In this document: positions 45,918 through 52,398 of the stretch, piece after piece
Layout: every line of letters starts with the position of its first letter
How positions within the stretch are numbered: position 1 is the stretch's first letter
NCBI RefSeq assembly: GCF_008107625.1
Contig: NZ_SDKK01000012.1
Coordinates: 21,872 to 74,269 of the forward strand
Length of the DNA: 52,398 bases
Reading direction: 5' to 3'
Origin: Zoogloea oleivorans
Lineage (GTDB): Bacteria; Pseudomonadota; Gammaproteobacteria; Burkholderiales; Rhodocyclaceae
Made by a program: the position numbers and the translations under genes
The notes under the pieces: generated by a model
The model's database searches: none
What the model was told of the DNA's origin: nothing
The model's input: only the letters and a program-made list of their open reading frames with translations

Positions 45918-47759
45918 ATGCCCCAGTACCGTTCCCGCACTTCCACCGCCGGTCGCAACATGGCCGGCGCCCGCGCCCTGTGGCGCGCCACCGGCATGAA
46001 GGACGGCGATTTCGAAAAGCCGATCATCGCCGTGGTCAACAGCTTCACCCAGTTCGTGCCCGGTCACGTGCACCTCAAGGATCTGGGCCAGTTGGTGGCG
46101 CGCGAGATCGAGAAGGCCGGCGGCGTCGCCAAGGAATTCAACACCATCGCCGTCGATGACGGCATCGCCATGGGCCACGGCGGCATGCTCTACAGCCTGC
46201 CTTCCCGCGACCTGATTGCCGACAGCGTCGAGTACATGTGCAACGCCCATACGGCCGACGCCATGGTGTGCATTTCCAACTGTGACAAGATCACCCCGGG
46301 CATGCTGATGGCCGCCCTGCGCCTCAACATTCCGGCAATCTTCGTTTCCGGCGGCCCGATGGAGGCCGGCAAGGTCAAGTGGGAAGCCAAGGTGATCTCC
46401 CTCGACCTGGTGGATGCCATGGTCAAGGCTGCCGACAGCAGCTGCTCGGACGAGGAAGTTGACGCCATCGAGCGTTCGGCCTGCCCGACCTGCGGCTCCT
46501 GCTCCGGCATGTTCACCGCCAACTCCATGAACTGCCTGACCGAGGCGCTGGGCCTCTCCCTGCCCGGCAATGGCACCGTGCTGGCTACCCACGTGGATCG
46601 CGAGCACCTGTTCCTGCGCGCCGGCCGCACCATTGTTGACATGGCGCGTCGCTACTACGAAAAAGACGACGAGTCGGTGTTGCCGCGCTCCATCGCCAGC
46701 TTCAAGGCTTTCGAAAACGCCATCACCCTCGACGTGGCGATGGGCGGCTCCACCAACACCGTGCTGCACTTGCTGGCCGCAGCCAAGGAAGCCGGCGTTG
46801 ATTTCACGATGGCCGACATCGACCGCATCTCGCGCCGGGTGCCGTGCCTGTGCAAGGTGGCACCGGCCGTGGCCGACGTACACATCGAGGACGTGCACCG
46901 TGCCGGCGGCATCATGGCCATCCTCGGCGAACTCGCCCGCGCCGGCCTGCTGCACACCGACCTGCCCACCGTTCACACCAAGACCATGGCCGAAGCGCTG
47001 GCCTCGTGGGACGTCATGCAGGCCCATGATTCCGGCGTGTTCAACTTTTACAAGGCGGCGCCGGGTGGCGTGCCGACGCAGGTGGCCTTCAGTCAGGACC
47101 GGCGCTGGAACGAGCTCGACATGGATCGCAGCCACGGCGTGATCCGCGACAAGGCCAACGCCTTCAGCCAGGAGGGCGGCCTTGCCGTGCTGTATGGCAA
47201 CATCGCCGAAAAGGGCTGCATCGTCAAAACCGCCGGCGTGGATGAGTCGATCTGGGTTTTCAGCGGCCGTGCCCGCGTGTTCGAAAGCCAGGAAGATTCC
47301 GTTGCCGCCATCCTCGCCGACCAGATCGTGGCCGGCGATGTGGTGGTGATCCGCTACGAAGGCCCGAAGGGGGGGCCGGGCATGCAGGAAATGCTCTATC
47401 CGACCAGCTACCTCAAGTCCAAGGGCCTGGGCGCCGCGTGTGCGCTGCTCACCGACGGACGTTTCTCCGGCGGCACCTCCGGTCTGTCGATCGGCCACGC
47501 CTCGCCGGAAGCCGGCTGTGGCGGCGCCATCGGCCTGGTGGAAGAGGGCGATCTGATCGAGATCGACATCCCGAAGCGGCGCATCAACCTGGCGGTGACT
47601 GATGAGGTGCTGGCGGCGCGCCGGGTGGCTCAGGATGCCCGTGGCTGGAAGCCGGCCAATCGTGTCCGCCACGTGTCGGCGGCGCTGCAGGCCTACGCGG
47701 CCCTCACCACCAGCGCCGATACCGGCGCGGTGCGGGACGTGACGCAAGTCCAGCGCTAA
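45918..47759 (+). CDS. ilvD: Dihydroxy-acid dehydratase
   Basis: IlvD dehydrates dihydroxy acids in isoleucine and valine synthesis, using an Fe-S cluster and Mg. The ATG at 45918 gives 613 residues (E. coli 616) and has GGAG upstream; an earlier frame to 45882 is dropped. Cluster-ligand regions [12 protein letters not shown] and [11 protein letters not shown] and the C-terminal [14 protein letters not shown] are intact. It is divergent from the liv operon, so biosynthesis and a possible uptake system for branched-chain amino acids are back to back. Confidence 0.96.
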   Translation: MPQYRSRTSTAGRNMAGARALWRATGMKDGDFEKPIIAVVNSFTQFVPGHVHLKDLGQLVAREIEKAGGVAKEFNTIAVDDGIAMGHGGMLYSLPSRDLIADSVEYMCNAHTADAMVCISNCDKITPGMLMAALRLNIPAIFVSGGPMEAGKVKWEAKVISLDLVDAMVKAADSSCSDEEVDAIERSACPTCGSCSGMFTANSMNCLTEALGLSLPGNGTVLATHVDREHLFLRAGRTIVDMARRYYEKDDESVLPRSIASFKAFENAITLDVAMGGSTNTVLHLLAAAKEAGVDFTMADIDRISRRVPCLCKVAPAVADVHIEDVHRAGGIMAILGELARAGLLHTDLPTVHTKTMAEALASWDVMQAHDSGVFNFYKAAPGGVPTQVAFSQDRRWNELDMDRSHGVIRDKANAFSQEGGLAVLYGNIAEKGCIVKTAGVDESIWVFSGRARVFESQEDSVAAILADQIVAGDVVVIRYEGPKGGPGMQEMLYPTSYLKSKGLGAACALLTDGRFSGGTSGLSIGHASPEAGCGGAIGLVEEGDLIEIDIPKRRINLAVTDEVLAARRVAQDARGWKPANRVRHVSAALQAYAALTTSADTGAVRDVTQVQR

Positions 47760-47778
47760 GCATCGTTTTTCGCGCACA

Positions 47779-47806
47779 AACAAGCCCGGCTCCGGCCGGG
47801 CTTGTT
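47779..47806 (+). terminator. Terminator after ilvD
   Basis: A 12-bp perfect stem, aacaagcccggc (47779-47790) with gccgggcttgtt (47795-47806), has a 4-nt loop, 19 bp after the ilvD stop. Confidence 0.88.
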
Positions 47807-47917
47807 GCGTTTACACCGCCAGTTATTACCGAAAACTGTGTATTGGTGTGACTCCGTTCCGTGGACATGGGAGGGGTCGCGCGTAGCATCTGCAGGACTG
47901 CTTATTCCCGATTCTTT

Positions 47918-48907
47918 ATGAAGAACGTTCCCGGTGGCGCCTGTCGATACTCGTCTTCCGTCCTGTCAGTGGCGGAGTGTTGCGTCCGGCAGGTGGCGGG
48001 CCGTGAGGAATGGGACGCGCTTTACGGGCGCGTCGCGACGCCGTCGATGGTGCAGGCCTGGGCGTATGGCGAGGCCAAGGTGGCAGCCGGTGGCTGGAGC
48101 GTGGAGCGCCTGGTTTTTGAATCGGCTGGCCGGCCAGTGGCGATTTGCCAGGTACTGGTGAAACGGGTGCTGGGCCTTCGGGTCGCCGCGCGGATCAACC
48201 GCGGACCGCTGTTTCTGGCGGCCAGTCCGGACGAGGCCGAGGTGCGGGCCGTGTATGGAGCCCTGCGGCGGTGCTGGCGCTTTGGTTTGCGGGGTGTGCT
48301 GGTCCTGGCGCCCGGCCTGGCGGAAACCGAGGCCCATCGGGGCTGCTTGAAGGCGGCCGGCTTTCGCGCCCGTGGCGCGACGGGCTGGTGCTCATCGCTG
48401 CTTGATCTGCGTCTCGATGACGAGACCCTGCGCAAGAAGCTGAGCAGCAACTGGCGCAATCATCTGAAGGGGGCCGAGCGGGGTGGGTTGTGCTTCGACG
48501 TGTCCACCGCGCGCAATGCCGTCGAATGGATCCTCGCCCGCCACACGGAGAACATGCAGGAGAAGGGCTTTTCCGGTACGCCGGTGGCTTTTTTGCGTGA
48601 ATTGCAGCGCCATGCGCCGGATGATTTCTTCGTTTGTCGGGCGCTGCAGGACGGGCAGCCGGTGGCGGGCATGATCGCCTTTCGCTTCGGGCGCAGCGCC
48701 GAGTATTTCATCGGCTGGTATGGCCCCGAGGCGCGCCAGGCCAAGGCTGGCAACTTTCTTCTCTGGAATGCGGCGCGGGCCATGCGCGCCCACGGCTGCG
48801 AGCGCTTTGATCTGGGCGGCTATTCGTCGTCCGACGGCTACGGCCGCTTCAAGCAGGACATGCGGGGCACCGAATACCGCTTGCTGGAGGAGTGGATCGC
48901 TTTCTGA
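47918..48907 (+). CDS. FemAB/GNAT-fold acyl- or aminoacyltransferase-like protein
   Basis: A protein of about 329 residues with two GNAT-like halves resembling the FemAB family (lipid II:glycine glycyltransferase type): SMVQAWAYGEAKVAAGGW, LSSNWRNHLKGAERGG, then the acceptor-side FVCRALQDGQPVAGMIAFRFG and a C-terminal YSSSDGYGRFKQDMRG. Related proteins in Gram-negatives are often linked to peptidoglycan or exopolysaccharide modification; the substrate here is unknown. The start is uncertain: ATG 47918 is chosen, GTG 47861 or later codons are possible, and none has a strong ribosome-binding site. It lies alone after the ilvD terminator. Confidence 0.75.
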   Translation: MKNVPGGACRYSSSVLSVAECCVRQVAGREEWDALYGRVATPSMVQAWAYGEAKVAAGGWSVERLVFESAGRPVAICQVLVKRVLGLRVAARINRGPLFLAASPDEAEVRAVYGALRRCWRFGLRGVLVLAPGLAETEAHRGCLKAAGFRARGATGWCSSLLDLRLDDETLRKKLSSNWRNHLKGAERGGLCFDVSTARNAVEWILARHTENMQEKGFSGTPVAFLRELQRHAPDDFFVCRALQDGQPVAGMIAFRFGRSAEYFIGWYGPEARQAKAGNFLLWNAARAMRAHGCERFDLGGYSSSDGYGRFKQDMRGTEYRLLEEWIAF

Positions 48908-48946
48908 TTTGCTGCAGGGTGTCGATGAGGATCTCTGCCAAGACCT

Positions 48947-48974
48947 TAAAGAGAATATGAGAATATGCCGATAA
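48947..48974 (+). promoter_or_regulatory. Candidate sigma-28 (FliA) promoter of the second chemoreceptor gene
   Basis: TAAA (48947-48950), 16 nt, then a perfect GCCGATAA (48967-48974), 48 bp before the ATG. The spacer is a tandem repeat of gagaatat. Flagellar sigma-28 consensus is TAAA-N15-GCCGATAA, so only the spacer length departs from it, by one base. Confidence 0.7.
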
Positions 48975-49022
48975 GGAAATACTCCAACTGATTCTCCGGG
49001 TGAGTTTCCCCGCCTCTTCGCC

Positions 49023-50639
49023 ATGTTCTCTCGACTCACCATCAAGGTCCGGCTGATTCTTCTGTTGCTGCTCAATGCCGTGCTGTTTGTGGCAGTTGTT
49101 GGCGGCATGCTTCTCCAGATGGAATGGAACCAGGTGCGCCTGGCCCGTTTCATCGATTCCGATTTGGCGCTTGAGCGTAATCTGGGAGATGCCTATTCCC
49201 AGGGGCTGCAGACGGGGCAGGCCCTGCGCAACATTCTCCTCGATCCGGCCAATCCCAAGGGCCATGCGAATTACGAGAAGGCCAGGGAAAGTTTCGATAC
49301 GGCCATGCTGGCGATTGGCATGAGCACGGTTGCGGTAGACAAGGGGCAGCTTGCTGCCGATGCGGCGGCCTGGCTGCCAATTCGTGAAGATGTGCTGGCG
49401 CGGGTCAAGGCTGGCGATGTCGAAAGTGCCAAGACGCTGCTGGTCAAGGAGGAGACCCCCCGCTGGCGGGCCCTGCGGGAGAATCTGCTGCTGGCCCGGG
49501 AAGAGGCCCGGAAGAGTGCTCTCCAGACCCGTCAGGTTCTCGATGAGGGTTATCAGAACGCCCGGGTGAAGGGGTTGGGCGCTGGCATCGTGTTGTTGCT
49601 GGTCAGCCTTTTCGCCACGATTTCAATTACACGTCGCCTGATGCGGCAACTGGGCGGAGAGCCGGCCTTTGCGGTGGAGGTGGTGCATCGGATTGCCCTC
49701 GGAGACCTTTCCCGGCCCGTCGAACTGGCCCGGGGCGATGACGGCACCAGCCTGCTGGCGGCGATGCAGCGCATGCAAAGCGAACTCAGCGGTGAAATCG
49801 GCCAGGTGCGGGATATGTCCGGGTTGCTGTCCAGCGCGATTGGTGTGGTCCGGAGCAACGCGCAGGCCATCTCCGATGTGTCGCGGGCCCAGAGCGGGGC
49901 GTCCTCTGCGATGGTCGCCGCGGTGGCTGATCTGACCCGCAGCATTGGCGATGTGGATGCCGGCGCCGCGCAAGTGGATCTGCTGGCCAGCGCGACAGCC
50001 GATGGTGCCCTGCGGACCATCGACAGGATTGGTGAGGTGGAGCTGGCGATTGGCGAAATGGCCGGGCGCATGCAGAGTTCGGCCGAGATCATTGCCCACC
50101 TGGATGGTGAGGCGGAGCAGATATCCCAGATTGTCACGGCGATCAAGGGGATTGCCGAGCAGACCAACCTGCTGGCGCTCAATGCTGCCATCGAGGCGGC
50201 GCGGGCCGGGGAACAGGGGCGTGGCTTCGCGGTTGTCGCTGACGAGGTGCGCAAGCTGTCTGAGCGGACGGCCCTGTCCACCCAGGATATTGCCGCCATG
50301 ATCACCCGTCTCCAGGGCAGCAGTCGGGGCGCGGTGAAGAGTGTCACTGAGGCGGCCGATCTGGCTACTGGCGGCGTCGGATGTGTACAGGGGGCGAAAG
50401 CGGCGATTGCGGAACTGGAGTCCCTCGTCACGGAAGTTCGCGTGGCGACAGCCTCCATCAGTGGTGCAATCCACGAACAGCTCCGTTCCTGTACCGAGAT
50501 TTCCCGCCAGATCGATGGTGTCACCGGCATGGGTGAGGAGAATTCCCGGGTCAGCGCTGAAACGTTCCGTCAGGTGGAAGGCCTGGCCAGGATTGCCGGA
50601 GATCTGGACCAGTCGGTAGGGCGTTTCCGCCTCGGTTAG
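49023..50639 (+). CDS. Methyl-accepting chemotaxis protein
   Basis: A 538-residue chemoreceptor. TM1 is at about 9-30 ([20 protein letters not shown]). A periplasmic helical domain of about 160 residues looks like a four-helix bundle. TM2 is at about 190-212, then come HAMP and the signalling domain with a perfect tip ([20 protein letters not shown]). No CxxCH motif and no C-terminal CheR-docking pentapeptide are present. A sigma-28-like promoter precedes it. The ligand is unknown. The gene converges on the GNAT gene with only 13 bp between stops. Confidence 0.93.
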   Translation: MFSRLTIKVRLILLLLLNAVLFVAVVGGMLLQMEWNQVRLARFIDSDLALERNLGDAYSQGLQTGQALRNILLDPANPKGHANYEKARESFDTAMLAIGMSTVAVDKGQLAADAAAWLPIREDVLARVKAGDVESAKTLLVKEETPRWRALRENLLLAREEARKSALQTRQVLDEGYQNARVKGLGAGIVLLLVSLFATISITRRLMRQLGGEPAFAVEVVHRIALGDLSRPVELARGDDGTSLLAAMQRMQSELSGEIGQVRDMSGLLSSAIGVVRSNAQAISDVSRAQSGASSAMVAAVADLTRSIGDVDAGAAQVDLLASATADGALRTIDRIGEVELAIGEMAGRMQSSAEIIAHLDGEAEQISQIVTAIKGIAEQTNLLALNAAIEAARAGEQGRGFAVVADEVRKLSERTALSTQDIAAMITRLQGSSRGAVKSVTEAADLATGGVGCVQGAKAAIAELESLVTEVRVATASISGAIHEQLRSCTEISRQIDGVTGMGEENSRVSAETFRQVEGLARIAGDLDQSVGRFRLG

Positions 50640-50652
50640 AAGCTGCCAGCCC

Positions 50653-51150
50653 TCAGAGCTTCTTCTCCATGAACTGGGCCTGACCCATGGCCGGGTCGAG
50701 CTGGTAGCCCTGGAAGCCGAAGTCCAGATAGGCCTGGCGGGCGCCTGTATTGCCTTCGAGCACTTCCAGGGTCAGCTTGCAGCAGCCACGTTCGCGCGCC
50801 ACTTGTTCGGCGTGGGCCAGTAGGGCACTGGCGATGCCGCGGCGGCGGCAGTCTTCATGCACGACGATGTCGTGCACATTCAGTAGCGGTTTGCCGGCGA
50901 AGGTGGAGAAGCCCTCCACGCAGTTGATCAGCCCGGCAGCGCGCTTCTCTCCTTCTTCATTCCGGTAGGCAATGAAACTCAGCACGGTCGGGCGCTGGCG
51001 CAGCTCGGCCGGCAGGCGTGCGCGCAAGTCATCGGGCATCGGCTGGCCGTTGCCGGTGGGGCCGCGCATGTAGTGATCGAGCAGGGCCAGAAAGTCGGCC
51101 GTGAGGGCGGGGTCGTCGAAATCGACGGGCTGGATGGTGATGTCGGTCAT
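50653..51150 (-). CDS. GNAT family N-acetyltransferase
   Basis: A 165-residue acetyltransferase. The acetyl-CoA-binding motif A is VHEDCRRRGIASALLAHAE, followed by the motif-B strand LEVLEGNTGARQAYLDFGF. The substrate cannot be predicted. The ATG at 51150 is divergent from the hydrogenase gene, with a 243-bp gap carrying a sigma-54-like promoter for the other direction. Confidence 0.9.
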   Translation of the reverse strand: MTDITIQPVDFDDPALTADFLALLDHYMRGPTGNGQPMPDDLRARLPAELRQRPTVLSFIAYRNEEGEKRAAGLINCVEGFSTFAGKPLLNVHDIVVHEDCRRRGIASALLAHAEQVARERGCCKLTLEVLEGNTGARQAYLDFGFQGYQLDPAMGQAQFMEKKL

Positions 51151-51240
51151 CGTGGTGGCGGTTAGTGGATTTCCGTTTGGCCGGTCAGTTGGTTACCAGT
51201 CGCCCGGGGGGATTCCCCTTTTGAGGCGCTGAAAAAAGCC

Positions 51241-51265
51241 AAGCCCTTGTGCGTGAAGGGTTTTT
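51241..51265 (+). terminator. Terminator-like hairpin upstream of the hydrogenase promoter
   Basis: aagccctt (51241-51248) pairs with aagggttt (51256-51263) through one G-T pair, followed by a T-run to 51265. It lies just upstream of the sigma-54-like promoter and may insulate it from read-through. Confidence 0.35.
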
Positions 51266-51281
51266 GCCGGGCTCTCAAACT

Positions 51282-51297
51282 GGGCACAGTTCTTGTT
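51282..51297 (+). promoter_or_regulatory. Candidate sigma-54 (RpoN) promoter of the hydrogenase operon
   Basis: GGGCAC-AGTTC-TTGTT (51282-51297) matches the -24/-12 consensus TGGCAC-N5-TTGC at GGCAC and TTG, with T in place of the final C. Transcription would start about 85 bp before the ATG. Hydrogenase promoters under NtrC-type regulators (HoxA/HupR) use sigma-54 in Ralstonia (Cupriavidus) and relatives. Confidence 0.6.
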
Positions 51298-51393
51298 AAT
51301 TCCCTCTTCACCAGTGCGACGGTGCCGGCCCGCTTGCGTCGCCACAAATCAGAACATACACGGGCCCGATGTTCCAAGAGGGGGTTGGTTTCC

Positions 51394-52398
51394 ATGACTG
51401 AAACTTTTTACGAGGTGCTGCGGCGGCAGGGGATTACACGGCGCAGCTTCATGAAATTCTGCAGCCTGACGGCCACGTCGCTGGGCCTCGGCAGCGCCTT
51501 CGTGCCGAAGATTGCCCACGCGCTGGAAACCAAGCCGCGCACGCCGGTAATCTGGCTGCACGGGCTGGAGTGCACCTGCTGTTCCGAATCCTTCATCCGC
51601 TCGGCCCACCCGCTGACCAAGGACGTGGTGTTGTCGATGCTGTCCCTCGACTACGACGACACCCTGATGGCGGCGGCCGGCCACCAGGCCGAGGCAATCA
51701 TCGAAGAGGTGAAGAAGAAGTACAAGGGCAACTACATCGTGGCCGTGGAAGGCAACCCGCCGCTCAACGAGGACGGCATGTACTGCATCCACGGCGGTCG
51801 GCCCTTTGTGGAAGTGCTGAAGGAGACCTGTGCCGACGCCAAGGCCATCATCAGCTGGGGCGCCTGCGCGTCCTACGGCTGCGTGCAGGCCGCCAAGCCC
51901 AACCCGACCCGCGCCACGCCGGTGCACAAGGTGATCACCGACAAGCCCATCGTCCGCGTGCCCGGCTGCCCGCCGATCGCCGAAGTGATGACCGGCGTGG
52001 TCACCTACATGCTGACCTTCGACCGCATCCCGGAGCTCGACCGCCAGGGGCGCCCGAAGATGTTCTACGGCCAGCGTATTCACGACAAGTGCTACCGCCG
52101 GCCCCACTTCGACGCCGGCCAGTTCGTCGAGAACTGGGACGACGACGCCGCGCGCAAGGGCTACTGCCTCTACAAGATGGGCTGCAAGGGCCCGACCACC
52201 TACAACGCCTGCTCGTCGATGCGCTGGAACGGCGGTGTGAGCTGGCCGGTGCAGTCCGGTCACGGCTGCATCGGCTGCTCGGAAGAAGGCTTCTGGGACA
52301 AGGGCAGCTTCTACGACCGGGTCACCGACATCAAGCAGTTCGGCGTCGAGAGCAATGCCGACAAGGTGGGCGGCACGGCGGCCGGCGTGGTGGGCGCG
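51394..52398 (+). CDS. hoxK: [NiFe] hydrogenase small subunit, O2-tolerant membrane-bound type (3' partial)
   Basis: The first 335 codons of a group 1 uptake hydrogenase small subunit; the C-terminus runs off the window. A Tat signal (TRRSFMK, residues 15-21) is cleaved near residue 43. The sequence is very close to Cupriavidus HoxK. Proximal-cluster cysteines include C60-T-C62-C63, C158 and C163. The extra cysteines C62 and C163 (mature 19 and 120) are those that build the [4Fe-3S] cluster of oxygen-tolerant enzymes. Medial/distal cluster cysteines appear in [14 protein letters not shown] and [13 protein letters not shown]. An AGAGGGGG ribosome-binding site precedes the ATG. It is probably the first gene of a hydrogenase operon continuing to the right. 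Confidence 0.96.
   Translation, partial: MTETFYEVLRRQGITRRSFMKFCSLTATSLGLGSAFVPKIAHALETKPRTPVIWLHGLECTCCSESFIRSAHPLTKDVVLSMLSLDYDDTLMAAAGHQAEAIIEEVKKKYKGNYIVAVEGNPPLNEDGMYCIHGGRPFVEVLKETCADAKAIISWGACASYGCVQAAKPNPTRATPVHKVITDKPIVRVPGCPPIAEVMTGVVTYMLTFDRIPELDRQGRPKMFYGQRIHDKCYRRPHFDAGQFVENWDDDAARKGYCLYKMGCKGPTTYNACSSMRWNGGVSWPVQSGHGCIGCSEEGFWDKGSFYDRVTDIKQFGVESNADKVGGTAAGVVGA

Noticed and set aside
45837-47783. Leftward open frame antisense to ilvD
   Set aside because: ilvD is full length with Fe-S cysteines; the antisense frame also reads through the ilvD terminator.
48951-48966. Two copies of gagaatat considered as a repeat element
   Set aside because: Only two copies, lying exactly in the spacer of a sigma-28-like promoter; no array.

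Overview
The window is GC-rich chromosomal DNA from a betaproteobacterium. Its gene families, the PHA phasin, DUF3422, DUF4124 and the hydrogenase small subunit point to the Rhodocyclales (Azospira/Dechloromonas/Azonexus-like). That placement is inferred from gene content and remembered family patterns; no database search was run. The genes are tightly packed and mostly housekeeping. I see no insertion sequence, prophage, CRISPR array or defence island. The first gene (lptD) lacks its 5' end and the last ([NiFe] hydrogenase small subunit) lacks its 3' end.

Left part (1-20 kb). The envelope/cofactor operon lptD-surA-pdxA-(patatin-like lipoprotein)-rsmA ends at a strong bidirectional terminator. 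A leftward block follows: xth and a Crp/Fnr regulator, with a small DUF2892 membrane protein beyond a palindromic candidate operator, then a phasin, and prlC coupled to a DUF4124/glutaredoxin-like protein. A rightward HDOD gene meets the leftward purC at a shared terminator. Next come leftward DUF3422, a small coiled-coil membrane protein, fba, pyk and a CHASE-PAS-GGDEF cyclase.

Middle (20-39 kb). The rightward rfbBDAC operon makes dTDP-L-rhamnose. It is followed by wecB, which makes UDP-ManNAc, and by leftward ftsY. Then come an active/inactive M16 peptidase pair, rsmD, coaD and a 2[4Fe-4S] ferredoxin. Leftward mutM and a dynamin-like GTPase face a rightward block of a TPR protein, lolB, ispE, tRNA-Gln(UUG), prs, rplY and pth.

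Right part (39-52.4 kb). A chemoreceptor with a periplasmic CxxCH haem motif converges on a leftward branched-chain amino-acid ABC operon (a 38-aa membrane ORF, livG, livF, binding protein, livH, livM). Rightward ilvD, a FemAB/GNAT-like protein and a second chemoreceptor follow. Both chemoreceptor genes are preceded by sigma-28-like promoters with the same 16-nt spacer. A leftward GNAT acetyltransferase diverges from a hydrogenase gene that carries a sigma-54-like promoter and the two extra cysteines of oxygen-tolerant enzymes. The picture is a motile, metabolically flexible bacterium with PHA storage, redox-sensing taxis and aerobic H2 oxidation. The points most worth following up are the haem chemoreceptor, the patatin-like lipoprotein inside the lptD operon, the Crp/Fnr-DUF2892 palindrome and the tiny ORF heading the liv operon.
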